This document shows positions 1 through 13,600 of a stretch of 64,000 bases of DNA, piece after piece; position 1 is the stretch's first letter; each line of letters starts with the position of its first letter. The translations under genes were made by a program, and so were the position numbers. The DNA is taken from positions 9,176,001 through 9,240,000 of the forward strand of contig JAILWY010000012.1 of assembly GCA_022113835.1 (NCBI GenBank), given 5' to 3'. The notes below the pieces were generated by a model, which worked only from the letters and a program-made list of their open reading frames with translations, did no database searches and was not told where the DNA came from. Origin of the DNA: Atopsyche davidsoni. Taxonomy: Eukaryota; Arthropoda; Insecta; Trichoptera; Hydrobiosidae.

Positions 1-57
1 TTAATGATAATAATTCAACAGTAACTACACAATGATCCTTTTTATAAATATACACAA

Positions 58-150
58 ACTCTCTCTCTCTCACACACACACATATTATTAAATATATATA
101 TATATTTATATATATACACACACACACACACACATATATATTTAATAATG
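58..150. repeat. Compound microsatellite (CT, CA and TA runs)
   Basis: Runs of CT, then CA, TA and again CA dinucleotides follow each other. This is simple-sequence DNA with no coding potential. Confidence 0.9.
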
Positions 151-1642
151 AATGTTGGAAAACTTGATATCACAATATCATTGATTTAAAATGATTATAT
201 CCTAATGACTTTATATATGACACAATGAATTATTATTTACTATGTTTTAAAATTCTACAATTTAATTTAGAGTATCTACAAAGGTATACTAAATTTTATT
301 TGTGATAGTAAAAATACATGATTATAAAATACAATAAACTCTAAATCATTCTACTGGATTTTCATAATTCAACAAATGTTATTCCTATTTATTAAATTGA
401 TAATCATCACTGTTGTTAATAATAATTCAGTATTATTTACACAATACTTTCACATTTCATTGAAAAATTTGCTTGACAATCAACATGTTCAAACATTTAA
501 AAAGATACAAGGCTATCTTTCTTATTAATGAAAGGTCTAAGAGAGAGAGACTACTCAATAAAATAGTGAAAAATGGTCAATTATCCATTAACCTACAGTT
601 GCTGAATCTACAAAAAACGTAGGATAATAACTATCCTTCTAAAGGTAATTTCGCGATTAAATTGGTATACAAACTTTTAAGTAGAATTCTATGGATCACG
701 TGCGACTCATTAGGATAGTGTTTAAATGGAAAAATATCTACTTGCATCTAGATTACTAATGAAATATATCCAAATACAGGTACTCATTTGTCTACGCACC
801 TATGAGTGATTGATTCAGTAACATCAAAAACAGTTTGAGGGAAACCTTTAATAATGAATACGTTATATCATTGGATAAAATTTCCAAATATTGTGAAGTC
901 ACAATAACAATATTGGAGAGTCAAATTGATCCAAGCATTGATCGTATGAGTTAGAGTTCAAACAACAGTAACAAAAAAAATATTCAATACAAACTTTTCC
1001 AATCTAATATTAACTTATCCTATGAGGTATCAGAATAATATTCTTGAAATCAATTCAGATGTCTGTCAAACCTGTTGCAGCATTCTTGGTATAGATATTA
1101 TCAATGGGCGCATAGGTGGATGCTATGAGCTAATGTTATGTCTGTATTTTTAAAAAGTTTCTCTACACTAAATGAAAAAGTACGCATTAAGTATACATTT
1201 GAAATATTGAATCAAGGTTTAAGATTTAAGGTCAATAATTTTTTTAATTTTTCTATTTACTATTATGCAATATTTGACTGATACAATTAAAAAGTAAATC
1301 TGATATCCACAAAAGATTTTAACTCCTCAAATACATAATTTTAACATAACCTTATATACACAACAGATTTTGACTCCTCAAAATTCATAATTTTATGGTT
1401 AGTCATAACGACTTTATTAACTTCACAAACCTATGTGATAACAAAAAAACCAATAAGCATATTTCTTATGCAAAAGTATCATGCTTATTATCTAAACATA
1501 AAAAAATAATTTAATTTTTCTTTAGCAGGCCCAGAAGATATTTTCTTTACACTTTTACTTAAAATTACATTATATTGAAATTATCTAACAATTCATATGC
1601 TGTGATTACTTAGTTTTTAAAGGGAAGTTGGTTGATGAATAT
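151..1642. other. 3' flank of ADAR, AT-rich
   Basis: No gene is seen here. The stretch follows the ADAR stop codon on the minus strand, so the part next to 1642 should be ADAR 3' untranslated sequence. A minus-strand AATAAA (TTTATT at about 1412 on the plus strand) is a possible cleavage signal. Confidence 0.5.
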
Positions 1643-4600
1643 TTACAAGTTGGGTGTATTGTAATTATTTACATGAGAAATCAGAATTTTATTGTCACAT
1701 TGTTGGAATTGATCTTGCTCAATGGGTTTTTTCAACCATTTACCCAAATCAGCTTTGTGAAAGGCTTCAAAAAGCCGTAGTTTTGATTTCTGTAAAATAA
1801 AAATCCAATTGGAATGAATTTAATTATACATAAAATTAGAATCACGTCAATAGTAAGAAGATTAAATTAACTATAGTTGCAATAATCACCTGGTATATAG
1901 TCGCTTTAGACTTGGCAATGTCATAATGTATTTCTTCTAAGCTTTTCAAATTGTTGTCAAGATCTTTTGCAAAGCAACTGTACTGTGGCAGGGGCTTAAG
2001 ACCTGGAGCTACGGCTAACCAGCGTTTGAAAATTCTCTGCTTGCAAATGTTGGATGGCAAGCCCATTTCAGTTTTCCCCGTGACAGCGTTGATAATTTCA
2101 GCTGACTGAAAAATCCAAAAATGATTTTTTTATAAATTAAATTATGATATAAATATATTGGCACGTATACAATCATTCATTTATGTAGCATAAATAAAAG
2201 AAAAAAAAATACAAACAATAAAACAAACAATATATAGTAAGTAGAGAAGTAGATGGAATTTTGAATGTGACTGTTAAAGTTTTTTTTTAAATTTTCAATA
2301 CACACAACGAAAAAAAATTAAGAGTTTTCTTTAAAATATAAATATGTAAGAAATAAATTTAAATGTGTTAAAAAACATTAAAAATAAAAGGAGTTCTGTA
2401 ATGGTTCCTGGAGATGCTGCTATCACAGTAATCTAATTTATTTTATAAATACAATCTACATCTCTTTCAAGAATATGTGTTGAAAGTTTTATTGTAATGA
2501 ATATATGTGTGTATGCTCCCAATGCTTATTTTCTGTTATTTTTAGAAATGTTTTACATTTTGTTTCACAATATGGAGTTCATGGGTAATATGATTCCGGT
2601 GGCGACAGTGTATTTTCCGTGAGCAACTGGCAATCTCTGTGCATACCTCTTGCCCCTTGGTCCAGTTGACACTGAAGTTCGGGGCGCGCGTGGCCTTGCG
2701 CTGCTCAGAGGAGCTGCTCTGGGCCAGCAGCGGGCGGTTGAGGCGGAAGGGAGGCGTGAGGTTCTCCAGGGTCTCAGCCAGGCGACCGCATACAGCTCTG
2801 TAAACGACCACATTGGCAGTCAGGAGAGTAGAAATACAATAATTGTCACTCGCAACAATCTTTACTTGCAATTTGGGAAGCTAAGAGAAATTGGAGACAG
2901 CCGAGGAAAGGTTCTCTGGGGCAAGTTTAAAATCGAGTAAGAATCTGATTGAAATTATCATTATCTCCAGTATATTTTAAAGCCTAATACACGTAGTAAC
3001 AAATCGTACCACCGACTTGCAGTTAGCCAATAGCGTCCTACATTGCTTTGTTTATTTAGGAAAAACCATTAAAAAAAAAAACATCAAAAATAAAGAAAAG
3101 ATATTGGCTAGCTGCAAGACGGTGGCACGATTTGTTGCTACGTGTGTAGAGACCTTTACGAAGCTTCAAGTTAAAAGGAATTCGCTATGAAAAGTCACTT
3201 ATTAATTTTTTAAGACATATATGTGTGTGTGTGTGTTTAGCAAAAAAAAGATGTGAAAATATACTGGATATAGTATGTCGCTGATATAAGATAGGTTTAT
3301 TGGGATCTGCTGGTGATTGAATCTGAATGTGATTAGCGTCGTATCCTCTCATTTTTATCAATATTGACTCGGTCAAGATAGGTCATCCGATAGTACATAA
3401 ATAAAATCGAGTAAGAAACGCTTTCCCGAGAATGTAATGCACCGCTGAGCCGCCGTCTTCGCTATCGATCCACATGCTCAAAGCACCAAAACTATTCGGG
3501 CGATTTATCAATCGGCACACGCGCACCTTATACCAGTAGTCTCCGAAGAGCGGTTCGCAAGACACTATGTAGAAATATAATAATTGATGAAAACTTAATT
3601 TTTATTCATAAAGCATTGCATTGGATTTCAACTTAATCTAATCACGAATAGACAGAAATGTGTGTTGTTTACGTTTAAAAACTTAGGGATCCCTATCTTG
3701 CGTAACTCCGATGAATTTTTAGTTGGCTGCGAATGGTACGAGCCTGGACAGGAGTCAGCGTGAAATATCCCAAAACGAGTTATAAACGAAGCCGATAGGA
3801 AGTTACGCCTCGAAGTGCATTTCTACTCTTGCGCGTGTCGAAATTATGGAATCAGAAAATTATCCACCTTTAATAGAACAACAATACTAATCGCCGCACC
3901 GGTGTCGACGGCGCAGGTCTCGGATCTCACCTACGAAAAATCCCAGCAATGTATGTTTATATATGTGATTCTAGAGGACCTTTAGATAATAAAGTATTCA
4001 ATCATAAGACTGGGGTGATGATAGCGCCGCCGCATGAAAGCCTGCTTGAAAGATAATATACACTTTTATGAATAGAGTTCTGGTTTAGGTCGACGGGCTG
4101 CCTTATATTACGGCTACTAGTATTACTGTTTAAAAACGGTGAAAGCTGAGATTACAATTGTTATAAGTGAAATGTGTTTTTCTTTTCAATAGCAAAGATC
4201 TCAAAATGATATATTATGGGGGCTGCGATTATAACGACGGATCCAAGGCTATGTGGTCTCATTTCAGAACATCACTTCCAGATATTAGAGATTTAAATAT
4301 CTATATCGTATATTAAGGCGTATTAAAAAATATTGTATAGTTATACACAATTGAACGAGTTTGAAGTTTAAAAAAATGATCCTTTGCCATTCGACTATTA
4401 TCGGAAATACTAAACAGGTTAAGAGGTATGCGAAAGAGGTTTTATAGTTTCGCAGTAGTGCATATTTTAGAAATATGTAATATTGTCGTTGCAAGGCATT
4501 GTTACGAGGTTAATTATCATATTTTCTACCTTTATTAAGAAACGTCATTGCGCGTGGAGGGGAGAGTGGTGAGGGTGGCAGGAGTCGGTGGTGCGACTTG

Positions 4601-7600
4601 CCAGTGATATTGGGTGGTCGGGCGAGAGTGCAAGTGCAAGTGAGAGTTGCAGGAGTGCAAGTTAGCGCAGCCGATACACACCACACCTGCTTAGCAGTAG
4701 CGGACACCACTAACGATTATTGCAAGGGATAACTTCATTATTGTGCATTGGCCAAGTGAATAGAAAATCTAAAAGGATTCAATTACGGATAGTATAGGCA
4801 TGTAAAGTAATGTAGTGTTAAAAAAGTTAACGTTAATAGTCATTAAAAAATATTGAAAAAAACTTTTCTATATTTCAAAAACTATCATTTATGTATAAAT
4901 AAAAAAAATAAAATAAACAACGTTTCTGGTTGTGTAAATATTGAGAAAATAATATCGCACTTTAGTTTATACGGCGTCAAAGAAAAAAATCTTAAAATAT
5001 TACATTTTGTCAATGATTTGGTACGACCTTTTGATTTTATACACTCTCTATCTTACGAAATCGATTAAAGAACAACTCGCAAAATAAATAGATACAGATT
5101 TTATCTTGTAATTATTTTAGACGATAAAAAAAACATGTATGTCTTAGAGTCGGATGAGTGAGTCTCGTGGACAAAAAATAATCTTACTTGTCCCAGATCA
5201 AAATAGTCGTACTTTCTTGATTCACCAAATGAAGTGACCAACTGATGGCACGCGTGCCTCACCCCATCGCTCAATAATTACGAATCCGGTCGAATTTGAT
5301 AGCAATACTGAAGAAATAAAACCCACCACACATAATTAATCAACTCCTAGAGCGTTTGAGATCGCAGTTAGTGAAAAAAACAATCAATCCATGTTATAAC
5401 TATTTTAAAAATAATGTTAAATTTATAAACTAAACTTAAAAACAGACCATCTTAAGCTAAAAAAATATGTTTCAAATATAATTTTTTGATAAAAAAAAAA
5501 CATCAAATCGACGATTGGTAAAAATGATTAACTCACATACTTGGCAATTTATTTACAGTACTACAATACCATCTCCAAAAATATAGAAATCAACAGTATT
5601 TGTATTAACTTTTTACAATGTGTATAATAATTATTTAAGTACAGAACAAAGTACGAGTTTATTATACTATAATTGAAATGTGAAAACAATTAACTATCGA
5701 ACATTGTAATCCAAATAATTACTCATAAACATGGGATTTGCAAACCTCACGCTGGCATGCTTAGCATTGTCGATACCAGGTAAGTCCACCCACCTGTGTA
5801 TAGTAAACTTATTTCTACGAAACATTCAATTGCATTAATATATTAACTATATTTATTTGTAAGTGACAGGCGACAGTGGTTTAGAGCAATGCGTGCGAGT
5901 TCACACGATTAACGAAGAACACCATGACTCAATTGATATATTTTTTAAATGTAATTACAGAAAAATCTAGAATACACTGATAGTATTAAAAAAAAATTGG
6001 TTGTCTACGTGATTTATAAAATATATTTATAAAAAATTAAGTAAACTTTTATATTACAAAAAAAAAAAAAATTAACATGTAAAAACGATATTCAATAAAA
6101 AAAAAAGAATGCAAAAACATTAAATGTGGGTCTCCGAGAGTTCCTGGTTATTTTTTCAGAAGGCATTCATTCTGCTTTTTTGTATTTAAAAAAAATAGAT
6201 ATACTATGATTATGTAGATTGGTTTTTTATATTTCTATGCACCTGGATGGCGCAGTTTGAATAGCTTTAATCGATATTACTTTAGCAAACAAGTAATGTT
6301 ATTTTTTATCTCCATTCGGATAAAAGAAACAAATAATTTGATAATTATTAGTTATCACATCCAGCATCAAAGCTTCGTATAAATTTTTTTTATGATAGAC
6401 GTGACTTCACACATGTCAGGGGCTTTCGAACCAGCAGACTGCGGTCTAATTAATTTTACATGATCGGTGATGAAGTTGTACAAAAATTGCGCCTGTTTAG
6501 GCTACACTGTGCTATAGTTAACCGTCTCCTCTGTGTTGTCAGTTCTTGCGGAAAACATGATTATTTTATGACCAACATTCACGATGTCTCCCTTACAAAG
6601 GAGACTCATGCGAGCGAAAGGTTGAATAGCCATGAACGAGGTTGATTTTAAAATAAAAGTAATATTGCAATTTGAATGGAACAAATATCACAATGTTGCA
6701 TAATTGATCGATCAGGTGGAAGAGTGGTCGCCGATTAACTTATGTTGTCTGGTAGCCAATCGATTGCATTTCTAGAAAATTGTGTAGCAAGAGTTAAGAG
6801 AGTTAATACTTTGAACATGAATAAATTATGGTATCAATAAATTACACATAATATCTAATATCTAAAATCATGATCATTCTTTAGTCAATTAGATCAATCA
6901 TTTTTTAGTATTTCTGAAGAAATACTCACTTTTACCTTTCATATGAAACCGTGGCATTTAAGACGTGCACGTGAAGAAAAAAAAAACCAAAGCATATTTG
7001 TCAGTAGCTCTTTCAAGATATCGGCTGACAGCAACGTTATATGACTCGCAATCCAGGTCAACCCGTTATAATTACTGTCAGTTTTAGTATTTTTTCCGAA
7101 ACAGTATTATTTTCTGAAACTGGAGACGAAAGGGCGCAGAACACCCTGCCCCGTTTCCGCCCGCCGCTAGCAGTGCGCTCCTTGTTGCAGGACGCCCCAA
7201 GCTTTACATCGAAGATGCGAGGCTGGTGCTGTTTCCAGACGACGCTTCAAAATGTCCCGGATACAATTTGGAGAAGAATATCAGATTTGGACTCTATACT
7301 GTGTAAGAGATCTATTATACCGCACATTCACGAAATAAACCAACGTGTTTGAAAATCTAGTTTCACAATATAAATCATTTTCAATTTGAGTGCAGTTTGA
7401 GTTAGAATCATTCACATTAAACGATTAAAAAAATACGTAAGGATGCGCACACGAGAAAAAGTATCGATATACAGGGCAACGATAATCAACAGCGAGAACT
7501 AAAAAAGAGAACGGTTAAGACTATAATTTTCGGACCACGCAAATCTGTATAAAAATAGTATATTTAAATAATAATCTATAATGTAATAAAATAAGAAATT

Positions 7601-10600
7601 ACAGCCGGATATCCTTTACGTTTTCTGAGGTTGTGAATGCCACTTCAATATTCAGAGTTGTGGATGCTAATCCGAAACGCCGAGAGCGTGGGAGATTATT
7701 ATATTTTCTATATAAATTTCCTTAGCGAAAATGATCCTCGATTACTAGCGCAAATGTATGCAGAATACAATAGCTGCGATTAGATGACATGGCGTGTCTT
7801 TTTGTAACATTTCCCGTGGGACTTTATTCATCAACATAAGAAATGAGCGCAAGACTTGATAATCGAATACGTAATATCAAATGTAGATTAATATTACGAC
7901 GTAAACATAGCTGAGTGACTTTACGACGACGCCGTTCGGTCCACAGCCACAACCCTCTGGTGGCGCAGCCGTTGAAGATCGGAGATGACGCTCTACTGTC
8001 CCGGTCGTTCGTGGATTTCTCTCGGCCGACTGTTATTTACTTCCATGCCTTTTTAGAAGACTTTGACGCAGACAGCGGGAATCTAATACGAGAGGGTAAG
8101 ATGTTCACTGACATTGATTTTGTATCCATTGCCACAGATATTTAAAACAATATTAAATTCATAGTTCAACAGCCAGCCACTTCATAAATGTAAAACACTT
8201 TATATCACCTCTTGAAATTGAATCACCTCAGTTCTCATTTAAGTTCCAGTAGGAGTGGATGTGGTGATTGGTACTTAAAAACTGTATTGTAAAAGAAACT
8301 TATTTTATATAATTACTGTACATCAGTAAACTAATTTTAAAAAAGTTCTGCACGTAAAAAAAGGTTTTGTATACGGTGTGTGCATAAATTTTTTCTGATT
8401 TTTTCGTGAAATTGGAGCTTTATTATAAAAAATTGGTACAATATATTCTATTCAAAATATTGTCCATCGCTAGCCACTACTTTTTCCCATCTTTCGGGCA
8501 AATTATGGATTCCATCCCAAAAGAACTGTTCGTCTTTTGAAGCCAAGAAAGAATCAAGCCATTTTATTTAATCTTATTGGGTGCTAACAAATGTTCAGTG
8601 TATTGTCAAATCCAAATATTATTTTTTAGTAGGATCTTTGCTTACAAATTTTTCGCATAGATAGAAAAATCTGTACCAAAATACATATCAAGTAAATTGT
8701 CAAGACCTAAAATAAAGTACTAACAGAAAATTCATAAAATTTACCAATACACTTAGATTACATCTCTAGGAATAAATATGGCTAGAAAACAAATTTTCTA
8801 TTTGACCTGGGAAAAGATATTTGGGCTACACGGCATTGGTTAAAGTAGTGGTATACTTCATCTGCCAATATTTTTTAAAATCCTTGTAAAATTTTTAAAA
8901 GTGTCAGGGTTTTTAAGTAATTTTAATTAATTTTAAATATTTATAAACATGCTATAATAACATACTTTGTGAATCAGCCATCCTGTAAAGGGATTATTCA
9001 ATATATTTATATTTCAATCATACGAATTGATATCTTAATGATAAGCTTACACCGTGAGAGGCGAGCACAATATCATCATGGTATCTGCAGCGCGCTACTT
9101 GGCGGGACCGTGGTATCCCACGGCAGTGAAGAACACTCGAGTCATAGGGCTGTACGCAGCTCAATTCATTGACTATCTATACGACAGGTAAATTACATTT
9201 AGTATTTTAGAGCATAACGTTTTACGCATAAAAGATAACTAAAGATTACTTTACCAGATAGAGAGAACTGTAATTATAAAACCAATATTGCATTTAATCA
9301 TTATTCACATGACATAAGTTTATGGTAAGTAAATAAATGAAATGTCGTCTAATGTAAGACTTGAAGATAAGGTTGCATTAAGACATGAGAAGAAAACATT
9401 TTAAAAACCTGACTTATTAAAAGTGTTAAACATCCCAGTTGATCTCTTAGTTATAACTATTTATGCTATATATTTGCATCATTTTCTATTGAGAGCATTC
9501 TACTGTACAGAGGGTTAAAGCCAATAATGCTGAGCCTAGTGGGACACAGCCTTGGAGCCCAGACGGCAGGAGTGGCCGGAGGGGCAGCAAGACAGCGGCC
9601 GGCACGCATTACGGGCTTGGACGCAGCTCTTCCACTATTCCCTGGACTGCCCCTTAGCCTCCGTCTTGACAAGAATGATGCAGACTTTGTTGATATGATT
9701 CACACAGACGCAGGGGGATTCGGTAGGAAAATACTTATAAATATAATTCTAGTTACAATATTGTAAAAATTATAATTTTCTTATTTTAATTATTCAGGAA
9801 TCAGTGCAGCGATGGGCCATGTAGACTTTTATGTAAATGGTGGAAGAAGCCCCCAACCAGGATGTGAACTAGAAACTGTCATCCCTATGCAACAAATTTT
9901 GCTTAAATGTGAGTTGTGTTAATTTTGGAATTTTAAATGACAAAATTAAATTGAGCAGAAAATAATGTTTAATTTCGATTTCAGTTTTCTGTAGTCACTG
10001 GAAATCATATCAACTGTATGCAGAGTCAATATTAAATCCCCGATCATACCCCAGTGTCCACTGTAAAAATGCTTCCTCTTGTATCAAAGGGAGACTCAGT
10101 CCCTCGCGTGGTGAACTTGTCTACATGGGCTATGGACTCAATCCAAGGTATATATTATGAAATCATATTGATAAAAAATAACTGCCGAGCGTTGCTTTAG
10201 AGTTACAAAGAGGCATTTTTGAAAAGTATTTATTAAGATTAAGCATATATATTTTTTCAGAGTACGTGGTACGTTTTATACTAAGACTACAGCAGTTTCC
10301 CCATATACCTACTATAAAAATTAATTTATAATCCAATTAAATGTATTGACAATTTTTTAATTAAACGAAAATGAGTAATAATGAATTAATCATTGAACTA
10401 CACCAACTGAATATATTTTTGATACAATGTCTATTGATTTTGAAACACTCTTTTAAATCGAGTTAAATAAAGAAACATGGTAATGTTTTACACAAGTTAA
10501 TAGCCCAATGTCATTGATTGAATTAACTTAAAAATGTATCTCCGATAATTTGAATAGTGTTAACTTTATAGTATTATTTGTATTGACAAGTAATGATATA

Positions 10601-13600
10601 ATTGATGAATGAGTAAATAAAACCAGAACAGGCAAACATAATCGTATTGATTTGGAATTTGTATCTCAGGGTGCGAATCAAACATATGAAGTCTAGGTCG
10701 AGAGTTAAAAGCCTACTGGCTATGCCAACAAGTCAACCTTTCCTAAATTTATAGATTAAATAATAAATACCTGTAAAGATGATGCGGATGAAGTAAAGAG
10801 CCAAGAATGATACTTGTGAGGTAAATAGGTTCCATGAATAATGTTAGAAGAGCTCCTTGGACCCCCAAGACATTCCACCGAGCAACTTTATCAGAGCATG
10901 ACATAGTCAGAAGTCTCTCCCCCTTTAAAATAAAAATAATAATATATATTTGAAAAATTATAAGCACAAATATTTAAGAAAATAGTTTATTAACAAACCT
11001 GCAGAACTCCGTCCCACGTTTGAATTCCACCACTGCTTTTAGCTGGTATGGTTCCTTCCCCCGATTCTATTTTTGTCCTCAGCTGCCCTCTTGCTTGCCT
11101 GATATAAATGAAAAAATTAAATCAGAGTTGTTCTACGTCCTATTGCTATATATGTTTGAAATCATTTAAATGTGTAAATAATATACCTATTTGGATGACG
11201 ATCAGGAGGTAAGCAAGCTTCTTCGTGCGGAGAAAAGATTCGAGAATCTCCACAAGGTGCTGTACTAATATAAAGATGAAATTTGTATGTGTCGCGTATT
11301 TGATAGCCACCTCCGATAGCCGGTTCCAGGGGGTTGCCATCTCTAGTTGGGCTTCCATCTTAAAAATAATATACTTTATTGCAATAATAAAAAAAATACA
11401 AGCAATCAAAGTTTATGTAGTTATAATAATGAAATAATAATACTAAACCATCACAGTAAAAATACTTAAGTTTAAATATAAAATACAATATATTAACCTT
11501 GAGAGTTCACTAGTTCCTGTAGACAGTCATAAAGGAAAATCTGCAAGCACCGTCTTGATACTACTTCAGCATGACAATCATTGACTGCCAGGCCGATTGT
11601 TGATATGCGCTCACCTGATATGCATTTAGTTCCACTGCTTACAGTGATTACCTGTTCAAAATAAAAAGTACAATTAAAAGGACCTCTTGAGTAATAATAT
11701 GTAAGTATTTACAATATTTACCTCAATAAATTGATCATCAGATCCGTAAGTCATGACAATTCCAGCTAGTACTTTTCTCCTTATATGTATTGGGTCAGAT
11801 TGAAGTAAATCATTAAATTTGTCTATTACAAGCCTACAATGTAACAAAAATATGATTAAAAAAATGTATGTAAAAGTTTAGAGATTATGCATGGTGAATA
11901 CATGAGTTCAATATCTGAGCAAGAAATTTTATAAATTTACTATATAAAAAACCTAATATATCATGTTTATTGTGTATTGCATTAGAAAACAGTATGCACA
12001 ATATTACCAAAAGTGTATTGTGTATCCTTCTACTATAAATTATAATGAAAAATAGAATGAAATAATACATTTTAATGTAATTATTACTTAGAGATTTGAT
12101 CAGCAAGTGTTTGAGGCAATGATGTTAGTCCCTTCATGGTGGTTGGAGAAGAAGTGCCAGTAATTTGTCTTGTTTTAAGATCGATGCCTGCTAAAGCAGC
12201 TAAAGCAGCCTTGGATGCACCTAGCTTGGCACTCTTCTTGCTGGAACCTACATGGATCAATGAATTAAACAAACATGACAGAATGCTTCATATTTAAGCT
12301 CGTTAAAATATTGTGACAACAGCTTACCGAAGCCTTCATACTTGTTTCCATTTAATGTACAGATAACTCTGAACCGGCTGTTAGACAAGTCGCTGCAGGT
12401 TGGAATTGCAGAACACTCAAACAAGGCATCAGGAAATGTTTCATATATAATATTGATGGGGCTCTTTGGTACCAAGGCATTGATAATTGTCGGTTGGGAT
12501 TTTGTCAAAGTCTTAGATGGTAGAGATAGGGGTGGAGGTGTAGAAGCCTGAACATTGTTTTCCATGATATTATTACCTGTGAAATACATTATTTAATTAT
12601 AAAAGATAAAATTTGTAATTGTCAAAATATTATATTTAAGTCGCAAGATGGTTTTATAAATCCAGCTAACAACTTTATATAGATATATTTTATGTATAGA
12701 TAATATTTTACACCATAGAAATTTGTAGTACATTAATTATCTCTATAATGATAGATTGCAGTTATTATATACTTTAAAATATTTTTTTATTTTATTTCAT
12801 CGTTATATTTTCAGGTTTGCTGATGTTTATAAATGCAATATCCTTATTGGCCACCTGTACAAAAAAAAAAATTACAGGCAGAGAAAATATTTATATCTTC
12901 TGTGAATATAGTTTTCATTCCAATCACCACTATTGACAAAACTACTAAATTTACACTTAGTTAAAGAGTGACTTTCATTAAAAAAAACATTAAAGTTACC
13001 TTGACTTATCACTGTGGTTTGGTGGTGTCAATAATATTTTTAATTTAAAGATTACATTAGATAAGATATATTTTTCTACAGTGTTTCACATTTATAACTG
13101 TAATAAGACCATATAACTCAGTTTTGAAGATTAACCCTTTGCACTCCGATCTTTGAATTTGATAGTGGAATCGTCCACACAAATTAAATAGTTATCACCG
13201 CACATCGAATTTTCGCACCAAACAAAGTGGCGAGCGAATTGCGGCATTAAATCGTGTGGTGAGCGAGAGTCATTTCTCGAGTGCAAAGGGTTAATATGGA
13301 TCTACATCTTAAAAAAACATTTTAGTGTTTTTAAGAAGTATTTATTTTGTGTGTGTGTGAAATCTCAGTGATAAATATCAGTAGTCTTGTTAACTATTTG
13401 GTTTTTTTTATTTAAGATAAAATTAATTTTTTGCTGCGCATTTTCAACTTTCAATGATGAAGTAATGTTTTAAAACAATAATAAATACCGTTATTGGGAG
13501 AAGCTGTGCAGATCGGTTCATCGCTCGTAAAATCATAATTACTTTGAGGGACAATTGAATGGTTGATATCAAGTAGTGCCTTTCTAGCAGCATCAGCTCG

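Noticed and set aside
2650..2940. 96-codon plus-strand open frame
   Set aside because: It lies opposite ADAR exon 13, which has conserved deaminase residues and matching splice phases.
3383..3565. Minus-strand open frame after a possible acceptor
   Set aside because: No donor, no recognised domain, and its phase does not fit ADAR exon 12 or 13.
3842..3928. Minus-strand peptide with AVDTGAAIS, like a retroelement aspartic protease site
   Set aside because: Only about 28 residues are open and nothing else of an LTR element is nearby, so chance is likely.
7041..7352. 103-codon plus-strand open frame over lipase exon 2
   Set aside because: The lipase frame with correct splice sites and family motifs is different; this is a shadow frame crossing an intron border.
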